A stretch of DNA of 64,000 nt, from the NCBI RefSeq assembly GCF_002865645.1, contig NW_020194555.1, positions 3,126,288-3,190,287 of the forward strand, in the 5' to 3' direction. Positions 1 to 9,216 of the stretch are shown here, one piece after another. The notes under the pieces were generated by a model, which saw only the letters and a list, made by a program, of their open reading frames with translations, was not told where the DNA came from and did not search any database. Both the position numbers and the translations under genes were made by a program. Positions within the stretch are counted from its first letter, which is position 1. The number at the start of each line of letters is the position of its first letter. This DNA comes from Hyaloscypha bicolor E (Eukaryota; Ascomycota; Leotiomycetes; Helotiales; Hyaloscyphaceae).

Positions 1-528
1 TTAACGAAATGAGCTATATACGCCTCTTGCTTGCTTTTAAGTTCAGCCTTGGTATATTCAATATTTATAATACCGGAAAGGTCGGTATAAAAAACATTTC
101 TAATAGTTATATATTATAAAGAAAGTTATTACTATTATCTTTACTGATTTCGGGAGCCTTCGGGAGCCCAAAAACAGTTTCAGAGCAGAAGTTTCTCCTG
201 CCCCATTATTTGATATTATACCTCTCGTCTGTATATACCGGATATGGCTTCTGCTACCATGGATTGGTTATCGAGTACCGTATATATAACATTCTGTAAA
301 GGTTCAATTTTGCCAAGCTCGTATGGATATATCTCGTTCCTAGATCCACTTCCTCTCTCGGTAGTCAGTATGGCAAATACGGAGTATAGCCTTCGGAGCA
401 AGAAGGCTCGTATCATCAATTGACTTGATAATGCTAAGTATATCCTGGCCGTATACAAGTTCAGTCAAGTAATAAGGGGCCTAAATTGATGAATACCCTA
501 TACAACTCATAAAGAGACTTATATTTAT
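1..528. other. gene-free left edge
   Basis: No convincing coding region is visible. The stretch is A+T-rich at first and becomes mixed. A minus-strand open frame of about 80 codons (216-458) has no recognisable domain, and I treat it as chance. The stretch ends where a short tandem repeat begins. Confidence 0.5.
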
Positions 529-710
529 GAATGGTATAGCCGATTCATGAATCTGAGTATTTATATCTGGGTCGAAACAAGAAGGGGCCTTAACGAATGG
601 TATAGCCGATTCATGAAGTTGAGTATTCGTGCCTTGTCCGGAACAAGAAGGTACGGAGACTGGTATTCATGAATGGCATAACCGATTCATGAATCTGAGT
701 ACTGACAGAC
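529..710. repeat. imperfect tandem repeat, three copies, about 66-76 bp unit
   Basis: Three head-to-tail copies begin at 529, 595 and 671. Each opens with GAATGGTATAGCCGATTCAT or a near match and continues into a GAGTAT or GAGTAC segment. The first two copies also share an AACAAGAAGG block and differ in length (66 and 76 bp). The third is truncated after about 40 bp. Each copy carries the palindromic core TTCATGAA. No open frame follows the repeat, so it looks like non-coding minisatellite or decayed repeat DNA. Confidence 0.75.
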
Positions 711-1297
711 TTGCATGGTGGATCTTGCATACTATACTGTAGTTCAGCCCCACCCGAAAAAGCGGAGAATCCATATGCGGTTGGCAGTTCCACAGCGCGA
801 TCTGGGGCTGTAATAACACACTCGCATACGAGCTTCACATCGCCCAGTCTTATCTCTCTTGGCCCTGACCGGAGAAGGACCGTTGCTAAGCAAGGGTTGC
901 CGAATTCGCCGTGATATCAGAATGGGAACACGGGGTGGCAAGGCCAATAGAGATAACGAGGATGCCGAGGAATCGCGAGGCCAGGAACCAGGATACTCGT
1001 GTGTCAGGGAAGTCCAGCCCCCCCAACCCTTGACTGCACTGTCACATCCCACATCCACGGAAGAGGTTAATTCATGAATATTTAATATGCCTTTCACGAA
1101 TGGACCGCCCAACCATGACTATTCTTACTTATAGCTGATTTATATAGTAGAAGGCGAATTGGGTGTCGCGGAATCTGTTAGTTAATTGTTTTTAAGCGGG
1201 TTCATATCCAGACACCTGTGGCTGCGCACCCTGCTCGGTTGTACCCCAAAGGTACCGTGACTCATTGTTATAACAGAGCCCACTTCACGTTTCAAAT
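711..1297. other. mixed-composition stretch without a recognisable gene
   Basis: Short open frames exist on both strands, the longest on the minus strand at 744-1112. None shows a domain, a signal peptide or a family pattern I know. A TTCATGAA core like that of the upstream tandem repeat recurs near 1070. A segment at 1139-1187 also occurs in reverse orientation near 25.4 kb (see findings). Confidence 0.5.
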
Positions 1298-1620
1298 TTG
1301 CAAGTGCACAGTCTCATGACATCTTATATGAAGAAAAAAGCCTTTAAAGCCACCGCCGACGGTATAGCCGAAATCGCACACTTTTCCGACCGTGCCATGC
1401 GCCGGATCCGATCGAACCTGCTGCTCTTCGGATCGGACACGTGCGACTGCGGCTGTGCGCCAAAGACAGTAGAACATCTCCTTTTTCGGTGCACGTGATG
1501 GACAACATTAACGGGAAGGTACAGTATACTGAACTGCCTACGAACGAAGATAGGAAAATTCTCTTTCTACCTAGGTGCAAAAGTGCGGACATGCAGACGG
1601 TACTCAGGCCCTTGGTTTGA
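1298..1620 (+). pseudogene. 3' remnant of a LINE (Tad-like non-LTR) ORF2
   Basis: The translation from about 1298 ends in the pattern C-x-C-x8-H-x4-C (CDCGCAPKTVEHLLFRC). This is the Cys/His knuckle typical of the C-terminus of fungal Tad/I-type LINE polyproteins, downstream of the reverse transcriptase and RNase H. In the family this knuckle is followed by a segment with an F-(Y/L)-L-G-(G)-K motif; a recognisable version (FSFYLG) occurs here about 30 codons later. A TGA directly after the knuckle fits a CGA-to-TGA change, and the frame later breaks. No reverse transcriptase domain is present upstream, so only the 3' tail of the element survives. The open start is not a real start codon (TTG). 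The identification rests on the knuckle and the following motif only. Confidence 0.6.
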
Positions 1621-1815
1621 GAACCGCACCGATTAGGTATAGCGCGGTTAGCTGCCTTAGCAACGACCTGAGCTTGCTGAGGTAACGTGACACAGGTGAC
1701 GATTTGTTGGACGCCACCTAACTACGCAGCTGGCCAAATCCTGTGCACCTGTTCAACTTCCTTCCGAGAGCCAGCCTCTCGAATCCAGGCCTCTGAGCGC
1801 CTCTTCTTTTAGGAG
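1621..1815. promoter_or_regulatory. 5' flank of the CorA-like gene
   Basis: This is the interval between the LINE remnant and the ATG at 1816. It would contain the promoter and 5' UTR of the CorA-like gene. I see no clear TATA box. A pyrimidine-rich run (CTCTTCTTTT) lies just before the start, as is common near fungal transcription starts. Assignment is by position only. Confidence 0.3.
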
Positions 1816-3436
1816 ATGTCCCAAGATGAAGAAGATGGGGCATGGCTTGCCTCACCTGGGCCTTATCAAGATCGAATCAAAATCTCTTGCTCATCCGATC
1901 CCGGGCTGAAATCCAGGGAACGGAAGGCCAAATGGGCCCAAATTCCTTGGCCAAGCGAGGTATCCAGGATCGCTGTTCTGGAGTATGGAATCGACGGTTT
2001 TACAAAAGGCGTGGAACATGTTGATCCTTCCGGGATCGAAGCGTACCTTCTGGAACGGCAACAGCGACGGTCTTCGGATAACGGCGGGCAAGTCTACATC
2101 GTCGAATCTCTGACTCCTGATCTCATCGCTACCCTAGGCGACTATTTCGATATTGACCCGTCGGTATTCCTTGAACAGCTAATGTCCAGGACCGGTTCAA
2201 GATTCCGCACATTGCCATCCGCCCTGCATACATCAGGCTGCTTGAGATTGAGTTACTCTAGCTTGATTTCTGTTCCACCAGAAGCCATGAATTCTTTCGG
2301 ACTCACTTCAACAACTGGTCGTCATATTCGAGCAACTCGATCTTATGGAGAGTTTTCAAATATAGGGATTGCGTCCTGCATATGCAGCATTTTGACAAGA
2401 AAGGGAAGGGACGGTAGCGGGTGGAACGGTCAGTTGGTTTCGGTGCATTTCAAGTAATTCTCACGCTGAACGTCCTCTAGTCCTTGTTTTCTGTGACCCC
2501 CCCGTGGGGTCGATACGAATCGGTCAATCTGCGAAAACCTTTGCAATAGACCAACAGGCGGTCAACGGGGGCTACGTTGACTTTGTACCAAACAGCGAGT
2601 CTCATCGGTACGGTGGGCCCCCGCGGACTTCATTGATGGATGATCTCTGCTTCTACTTACAACGTTACCCAAACCGTATGCCTGGCGACGGTGTGGGTCT
2701 TGTTTTCATGTTCGTGCAAAAGATCGTCGCAAGTCACTACCTGGTTCTTCTCAATCACTTCGACAATCATATCCGGAAAGTCAGTTCTCGCATGGAACGA
2801 CAACAAGATCTCTCTAACTTTGGCATCTTGAGCGTTGAGTCTCAATGGAGTGATGCTCGAGCATTGCGTCGACGAGCCCGACTCTTCTGCGAGTTCCTAG
2901 AGGGCAACATGATGTTGTTGGGAATTCCCTTCGAAGACCCAACTTTCCAAAAGAACGCGCCAGAGACGGACTGGATTGACTGTACCATCGATTTTCAGTA
3001 TCTTCGGGCGCGATTCCGACAACTATTGCAGGAAACCCTGACACTCAGTGAGGCGCTCACCGGCCTTGCTAGCATTGCAGGTAATCGTCAGGCGTTAAAA
3101 GAGCAGGAAGTCTCGTTGAAAGCGACGCAGCTGTCCATTCTCGAAGCACGACGAGCAAAGGCACTTACACTTCTCGGTCTCATCTTCATCCCCCTTGCGT
3201 ACACATCGTCCCTCTTCAGCATGGCTGATCCCTATAATCCGGGAAGCGACAGGTTTTGGATGTATTTCGTGATCTCACTGCCGTTAGTCTTCATCATCAC
3301 TGTAGCGTACTACGTACTTGATTCTGGCTACAGCTCGGACGGCTCAGATTGGTCTCTGTCGAATGTGGCTAACGCGTTGGCGACAATGTTGCGACAGGAC
3401 AAGCAAGAGTTGGAAATGGCTCGTGAAGGATGTTAG
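1816..3436 (+). CDS. CorA-like Mg2+ transporter family membrane protein (two exons)
   Basis: Two open frames (1816-2457 and a second one ending at the TAG at 3434-3436) join into one protein of about 522 residues if an intron at 2429-2480 is removed; the phases match. The exon 1 end (RDGSGWN) then runs into exon 2 (LVFCDPPVG), reproducing the usual order in fungal CorA-like proteins: an Arg/Gly/Trp segment followed by a hydrophobic strand ending in DPP. The N-terminal ~400 residues are soluble, followed by an alpha-helical stretch. Two membrane segments lie near residues 432-452 and 463-483. TM1 ends in SLFSM, where classical CorA channels carry GMN. This substitution is common in the large fungal CorA-like group, so ion transport is not assured. 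The ATG at 1816 is the first in frame and is preceded by a non-coding pyrimidine run. Coding sequence shows no RIP damage. Function as a cation transporter is inferred from fold only. Confidence 0.82.
2429..2480 (+). other. predicted spliceosomal intron in the CorA-like gene
   Basis: The interval is 52 bp with donor GTCAGT and acceptor CTCTAG. A branch-like GCTGAAC lies about 10 bases before the acceptor. Exon 1 stops in its own frame at 2457, and exon 2 has no ATG at its head (its open frame can only be extended upstream to the acceptor region). The phase-1 junction restores a single frame. An alternative donor, GTAGCG at 2414, gives a 67-bp intron in the same phase and would remove five more residues. 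I prefer 2429 because the family's Gly-Trp segment is kept. Confidence 0.6.
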
Positions 3437-4320
3437 ATCATGGCCACATTTGACGGCACTAGTACTCTTTATCTGATTGCAATCAATCTTAGATATGTTG
3501 TGTGATCTTTGCCGGCCGGTGTGCTTGTTGGTCTTTTATTGACCTTGTGAGTTAAGACCAGAATTCTGCCCGCAAAGCCGTCAACTAGGATGTACTAGTG
3601 AACATCAACCTGAAATGAGTTGCGCCTTGACTCCAGCAACCTGGCGCCTCTGGTGCCGGAAATTTGAGTACTTTCTAAATCGCCATATCTAGTTTCGTTC
3701 CTCAAGGTTCCTTTGGGCAAACCGCTTGCGGTTTACGTCTCCTGTGTCACCAGCAACGGGCTTTGTACTTTGTGGAGGAGCGACTTGTACTCTACATTCC
3801 ACTCTGCACTGTCCGGCGACTTATCACGTGGTGTTCTCAAACTGTATGTCTAGGTATACTTTATAGTACCTATATTAGGACCAGAATGCCGCGAAATGTG
3901 GGCACATAAGGTACCTTTGAGTATCCCTGGTCTGTGCTCAAAAATTTTCAGACAGTGCAGTAGGCGCCAGTTCCCGCACATAGATGTACACAGTAAGGTC
4001 CGCATATTTGGTGGTGAATGGCGTTGCGTTGGCGAAACTTGCATTTAATTACTGGCCAACCCTAACCCGAAGAAAGGCACATCAACCTCCAACTACACAT
4101 TTTGTTCTCGTAGAGGCGCATTCTGATCAAGATGCTTAGAGAGGCTATGTTATGGTCAGGTTCTATAATTAGCAAACAGTGGGGCTCTCATGGAAGCCCG
4201 TGGAACCCCGTAGAAACTGTGAGGGAACCGCCGGATTACAGTAGAAGCACGCTCAGTTATAAAAATAACGACAGTACCTTTGAAGTACTGCTGACCAGAG
4301 TGCACCGCCACATGTGTGAC
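3437..4320. other. intergenic, no gene seen
   Basis: This is the 3' flank of the CorA-like gene followed by mixed-composition DNA. Only short frames without domains are present (for example minus strand 3850-4044). No clear polyadenylation signal or repeat stands out. Two loosely similar GTACCTTTGA segments occur near 3912 and 4273, too short to call. Confidence 0.45.
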
Positions 4321-4482
4321 TATCCCTTCGTCCGGTGAGACATAGTCCACGCTAGCAAGGGGGCCTGGCTCAGACTGTAAAGTCATACCTTTGCTTAAAA
4401 AGTTATTAGTCATCTATCACCTTTTCGCCCTGAGCCAGGCCCCCTTACTAGCGTGGACTATGTCTCACCGGACGAAGGGATA
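4321..4482. repeat. 53-bp near-perfect inverted repeat (foldback element)
   Basis: The left arm (4321-4373) and right arm (4430-4482) are reverse complements over 53 bp with a single mismatch (G in one, A in the complementary position of the other). The loop is 56 bp and A/T-richer. The arms begin TATCCCTTCGTCC and end GGCCTGGCTCAG. As RNA or single-stranded DNA this would form a very stable hairpin. It could be a small MITE-like element. No clear target-site duplication was found next to the arms, and no open frame is interrupted by it. Confidence 0.9.
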
Positions 4483-4797
4483 ACTTTAGACACAGCCACC
4501 CACCCATACTTTACTAATTAGTCGCCAACAACTTGCAACAAAACATCAGTGGCGGAGTATATAGCAATATCTCACAGTCGCACTTGCTTTTGAAAACTTC
4601 CTCGATCGAACGTGATGAAGTTCGTGAGCAGTTGAAAAGGATAAAGGAGTGGGCTTCCCCATAACCAGGACGAGGAATTTTTTTCATTAAACAGACCTAT
4701 ACACTGTTGAATCTTCTGCAACCCAAGCGTACTCAACCAAGCTTGAAAACCGTGAGTTCTGCCTTCAATTCGCTGCTCCTTTTACTCGTGCAATATA
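4483..4797. other. intergenic, no gene seen
   Basis: No coding signal. The segment leads into the possible secreted-protein fragment at 4798. Confidence 0.4.
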
Positions 4798-5013
4798 TTG
4801 TTTAGAGTTTCTCCATCGCTTCTTGCCTTTCTGACTTTATCTGCCCACCTTGCCGCTGCCCAGACAAGCTGCAACAACACAGACATTTTGAACTTTTCGA
4901 ACCTCCGGTCTGGTCGGGAGAGTCTCAATGCTACCGAAATTGTATGGATCACAGGGTCGCTACAATACTGTGGTCTTGGGATAAATAATTACACCCCTGG
5001 CACCTGCTTCTAG
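4798..5013 (+). pseudogene. possible remnant of a small secreted protein
   Basis: The translated segment begins with a hydrophobic run (LLAFLTLSAHLAAAQ) that would make a good secretion signal with cleavage after Ala-Ala-Gln or nearby. About 50 residues follow with two Cys and several N-glycosylation sequons (NNT, NFS, NAT, NYT), then a stop at 5011-5013. The only in-frame start is TTG, not ATG, and no upstream ATG exists in frame, so the start codon is lost or lies in a missing exon. The 3' end overlaps the left arm of an inverted repeat (4962-5129), suggesting the tail was rearranged. I do not recognise the family. Confidence 0.3.
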
Positions 5014-5129
5014 CACTTTCGACCCCACAAATATGTCAAATCTGCCTTTCGTATTGGTTATCTACCCCATTTGAGGCTGACACCAAAACCCCCAGGGGTG
5101 CGATTATTTACCCAAAGACCACAGTATGT
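4962..5129. repeat. imperfect inverted repeat, about 38-bp arms
   Basis: The left arm (4962-5000, containing TACTGTGGTCTT and ending CACCCCTGG) matches the reverse complement of the right arm (5092-5129), with a few substitutions and two one-base gaps. The spacer is about 91 bp. Because the left arm lies in the possible secreted-protein fragment, the right arm encodes the same peptide on the other strand (YCGLGINNYTPG against YCGLWVNNRTPG). This fits a small inverted duplication. Confidence 0.75.
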
Positions 5130-5575
5130 CCTCGCCAAACCCCCAAGACCACCCCTTTTCACCATTCCCACGAGCTCCAAGTGTGAAGGGCGGATCACAA
5201 CGGATGCTGATGGTGTTTCACTCCGAGCCATGCACATTGACCCATCCCCACAACTCGGCCGTGCTCTATGACGATATGGCTGCCACGCTTGACGGGCCAT
5301 TTGCTCCACTTATGGCTCCTGCTATTATCGATTGTGGTACTGGTGGAGGGTTATTGGGCGTCCAGTGGAATTCTAGCGACGCAAGGTACAACGATATTGG
5401 GCGAAGGGATACCACTGACCAGCCTGGGGAATCATGCCCAGGGTGGCCAATAGAATGGCTGGAAACTGGAGTCGGATCGAGACTTAGTGGGGAGAGGGGT
5501 AGCCACTTGGCAAGTGGTGCATGGTGTAAACGCAACCTTACTCATGTTATCACATGGGATGATTTCTTTCAATAA
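5126..5575 (+). other. open frame of 149 codons, unidentified
   Basis: The frame has an ATG at 5126 and is open to 5575. It is rich in Gly, Pro and Ser, with no signal peptide, membrane segment or domain I recognise. Other frames are also open over parts of this stretch (for example 5268-5453 plus and 5266-5535 minus), so openness alone is weak evidence. It could be a downstream exon of the fragment at 4798, or chance. Confidence 0.2.
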
Positions 5576-6429
5576 TCGGAGCCTGATCTGGTGGTATTTC
5601 TTCCACTCCTAGGGCCCCTCCTGCCACCGCCATACACCGTTCACATACGGAGACCATATGCTAGTCTCAAGCTTTGACCATTACTATTCCCACTACCACG
5701 GCAGGTCCCACATATGAAGGCTTATTTGAAAAAATATGGGACCACCATATGGATCGCCTTTTTTGTATGATTTTAAAACCCCGGACCAGCTTTTGGCCAG
5801 GATAGGCCCATACACCCAGCACGTAGCGCATATGCCCATAACTCTAGGGCATTAACGGCCTAGAAATAACTACAAGAATATCGATTTCTTTCTTACTAAT
5901 TAATTTCTCTATAGTCTCTTATAAGCTAACTCTTAAATAAAATTCAAATAATTAATAAATGCGCAATACTTCACGCCTAATATAGTTTTTAAGCCCGAAG
6001 GCCCTAAAGACAACTTGAAATGGAAACTGAGCGGAAGACCGTGCGTAGTAAATATAAAGCGGCCGCATACCCCACAATTCTCCGATAAAAACACCTGAAT
6101 GGTTTGGATTACAGTACTATCCCCCCCCATGAACAATTTCGAGTGGGTCCAATATTCGCCACACTCTCATGCCACGATTCACACCACTAAAGGCACGCAA
6201 TCGAGGGTCTATAGCGAATAGCGGCTCTCGAAAGCACCTGATATTTCCTAATTCGGGGATACTGGCGAAGTTTCAGTGTGGCGTTACCAAAGGACCCACT
6301 CGTAATTATTCAAGGGGGGGGATAGTAGAACCTAGTGATCCATGTCCAGCCCGCCGCCCAGAATTCGGGAAGTCCCGAGGAGGACAGCCCAGACTCTTTC
6401 ACATGCCGAAACGGATTTGCCACGACAAC
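5576..6429. other. gene-free stretch with homopolymer runs
   Basis: No coding region is supported. There are four CATATG palindromes between about 5655 and 5835, a C run near 6121 and a G run near 6317. The latter part is open in one plus frame (6169-6504), but that runs straight into a homopolymer and I do not believe it. Confidence 0.45.
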
Positions 6430-6456
6430 AAAAAAAAAAAAAAAAAAAAAAAAAAA
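6430..6456 (+). repeat. poly(A) tract, 27 bp
   Basis: There are 27 consecutive A, followed by a short C-rich tract. It could be the fossil tail of a retrotransposed sequence or simple-sequence expansion. It lies about 170 bp upstream of a long T-rich tract on the same strand. Confidence 0.85.
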
Positions 6457-6560
6457 TTACCCCCGCCCCCCCCCCCCACGCGCGGGCGCTTTTTAGTTTT
6501 TTAGTTCTTTTTAGTGAAAAGCGAAGAGCCAAAACAGCTGATCGGGGCGATTACCGGAGT

Positions 6561-6845
6561 CATAGGGAAGCAGGCACGACTTCTGTATCAGGTGCGATCA
6601 TTTCCCCCGGGACCGCAGTTCCCGCTTTTTTTTGTTTTTTTTTTTTTTGTTTTTTTTTTTTTTTTTTATTCTTTTTTTGTTCTTTTTTTTTTTTTTTTTT
6701 CTTTGTTGCTTTAGTTTCGTTTTTTTTTTTTGGATTACTTGGAAAATTGGCGTTGTCCATACTTTGAAATGTTCTGACCTTCGGTCCGGGGGGGCGAAAC
6801 GATCGCACCTGATACAGAGGTTTGGGCCTTGCTTACCCTAATCAG
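6561..6845. repeat. terminal-inverted-repeat-like element with poly(T) interior
   Basis: The segment at 6582-6614 (TCTGTATCAGGTGCGATC followed by a C-rich part and GGACC) is matched by the reverse complement of 6783-6818. Weaker similarity extends both arms outward by about 25 bp (AGGGAAGCAGGC against AGGGTAAGCAAGGC). The interior of about 170 bp holds an almost pure T tract (about 6625-6732) broken by single C, G or A. This arrangement looks like a small non-autonomous foldback element or a rearranged repeat. Assembly error in the homopolymer cannot be excluded. Confidence 0.7.
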
Positions 6846-8660
6846 TGTGTACACCGGCGGCACCGTGAGACCAGTTTCGTCGATGAAGTTTCGATAGACA
6901 GCAATAAAAATATATTGACTCGCGACGCGAAGATGACATTAGGGCCGCCAAGGGAGTGTCGAAAGCATGCCCTAGGTGCCCGAAGGTAACTCTCCGGGTT
7001 GAGCAACCGGGATTTAATGATCTTTGACCTGGTATTGTATCGGGAGAGATTTTCAGTAGACTTGGTCTTACGCGGAGATGCGTCTTTGTTTTTACGACGA
7101 TCCGAAAACGTCCAACTTACACGGGGAAAGAGAGCCGCAATCCCAACGCCGGTCGATTAATTTACTGGTTCAAAGCGGTTGCGTTTGCGGTAAGTGGTGG
7201 TTTTTATACGGCCATGGCGATTTGACACATGTAGATGCACGCCGCTTTGACCGCGGTTGAGGGTGGAGCGACTTTAGAACTCGTGTCTGGTCCCCTATGA
7301 GTTTGCATGGAATACGCTGACGGGTTGTTACTGGCGCGTACGACGCAAGGAGTTTATATCCATTGTTAATTTCCTATGGATCTGTGATGTCAGGACGTCG
7401 TTGCTTGGAGTGCACTATGAGTGGCCGTGTCACGGTGCTAGACCTTTACATCTCATGTTTCAGCGAGGATGTGTTTTTCGTGTTTTCGGTCATTTGGAGC
7501 GCTGTAGTCCTCTGCAATTTGCGGTCGCCCCCGGGTTTCGGTTTTTGGTGCGTCCTTGCTTTTTGATCGTTGTACCGGCTAAATCTTTCATGAGGTTTTT
7601 AGAAGGCGCGTGCGTCGTCCGGCGGTCTATGGGACCTCAGTTTCGCTCGGGTTTGAGTAAAGTCGCCTCTACTCGTTTGCGTCGATGTACTTATCAAGTG
7701 CCGACACGCCGCGTCTTATGACCAGAATTTTTGCGTGTCGGGGTTATTTTCTGGTTGGTCTCGTGGTGGACGGGACCGTTGTTGTAGTCGTTGGCTTTTG
7801 TGTAGATTCTACTGCAGTGTTAAGTCTATTTCTCATGATCAGCGGTTGTTTTTACACGGTACTAGATTGTAGGAAGTGGCCTTCGGGTAAAGGTTCTTAG
7901 CAACGCACAGGACTGCGGTTAGTAACAGCGGTTGCGCAATCGGAGTGGTGTCGATTTAGACGAGTTCCCTAGCGTTCCTCTCTTCCTCTCCATACGGTAT
8001 AACTACTCTTCGTCCCATGGACCCAGCAAGATTGCCCTCCACTTTCGCATTAAGACCTACACCTTCCATTCCCCTACCTTCTACTTTCCCCCCAAATGTA
8101 AACCGCATAGCGCTCATAACATCTTAACTTCCCAAACAAAGTCAAACATATGTTGTAACTCAACAAGATAACTACACCGACCAACAGATCGATCCGGATC
8201 AAAATCTCATATTTGACAAGGTTCGTTGTAGCGGGCTCAGACAGATAACAGCGCACACGAGAAAAGTAGTATAATAGTACTAGTGCTGCTGTATGAGGCT
8301 CATGCTACTGTATTCGACTTTACGAGCCCAAGTGGGAGGTTAGATCCGGCGATAGCTAGAGAAGTTGTCCACGATTTTAACGCTCCCGTCCCGGAGGTAG
8401 GAAAGAGCTACCGGCCGTCGAGTTTGGGAATGTGAGCGTCCAGCGATTCTAATGGTTATGTTCTTGCGAGACGCAGTGAGGTCCATTCTTTGAGACACAT
8501 GTGTATTCCGTGTTTGAGCCACGAAAAGGAAGGTGTCGGAGCAACTACAAGTGCCCTCGAAACAGACGGAACGTCAGAGCTAGGAGGGAGGAGCTTCCGG
8601 GATTGTTAACGTCGCACGGAACGGTCGTGTAGGACCACTGATAAGTAGCTAGGACCGGGC
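6846..8660. other. mixed-composition stretch, no recognisable gene
   Basis: There are several open frames of 60-106 codons (for example 7401-7721 plus), but none has a domain pattern, and composition varies along the stretch. From about 8335 onward, motifs resembling the tandem repeat that follows (AGGAGGGAGG, GATTTTAACG) appear in disordered form. This may be older, more diverged repeat DNA. Confidence 0.45.
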
Positions 8661-8897
8661 CTCCTGCGATTTTTGAACGTCACTGAATACTTTTAGGAGG
8701 AGGTTGGCTTTAGGAGGATGGTCGAAGCAATGGAAAGTTCTTAGCACTCTCGGAAGGAACGCCGTAACTTAGGAGGGAGCTCCTGCGATTTTAACGGTCT
8801 ACGTGAATTCTGTGGAGGCAGGAGTTCTTTAGGAGGGACTGTCGGAGCCATGAAAATTCTTATCACTCGAGCGAACCCCGTAACTAGGAAAGACGCT
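8661..8897 (+). repeat. tandem repeat, two copies of a 119-bp unit
   Basis: Copy 1 starts CTCCTGCGATTTT at 8661 and copy 2 starts with the same 13 bases at 8780. Shared blocks in the same order include TTTAGGAGG, a GGAGCCATG-like or GAAGCAATG-like segment, TTCTTA-CACTC, and CCGTAACT-AGGA. Copies are clearly diverged. The GGAGG motif recurs many times. No frame is open through both copies, so this is a non-coding repeat. Confidence 0.75.
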
Positions 8898-9216
8898 CCC
8901 CGCGAGTCCTCACTAAAAAAAACAGTACAGTATACACGCCTTATTCTCGACTACTCCTAGCCCCCCCTTAGCTTGCATGGTCCGTAAGGCAAATCCCATG
9001 GATTACAAGGCATATCTCCCTCACTCTCTATATCCTCTGTACTACCTATATTACTCGAATTGTCTATATTTCCTTTATCCCCTTCTTTTCTAGTATCCTT
9101 ATTCTCCTCTACTATCCGTTCCGCTGCGGCCAGAGTTGTACTGGTCCGTGCACACCGGTTTTCGCTTAATTCTGACCAATTAGAGGGCTGAATTGCCCCC
9201 TAAAATTGTTTCAATT
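8898..9216. other. downstream flank of the piggyBac-like remnant
   Basis: Pyrimidine-rich DNA without a gene. It probably includes the 3' non-coding end of the transposon, since the transposase reads leftward and ends at 9217. I could not locate a terminal inverted repeat or the TTAA target expected of piggyBac. Confidence 0.4.

Noticed and set aside
744..1112. 122-codon minus-strand open frame
   Set aside because: Overlaps other open frames of similar length on the plus strand, has no domain pattern, and runs into repeat DNA.
6332..6808. Open frames of 66-141 codons on both strands around 6.3-6.8 kb
   Set aside because: They are open only because poly(A)/poly(T) tracts translate as Lys or Phe runs; no domain and no conservation signal.
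6831..6842. TTACCCTAA-like word suggesting a telomeric repeat
   Set aside because: Single occurrence, not tandem; it is part of the arm of the inverted-repeat element.
7401..7721. 106-codon plus-strand open frame rich in Arg, Phe and Val
   Set aside because: Two other frames are also open here, and no signal peptide, domain or gene context supports it.
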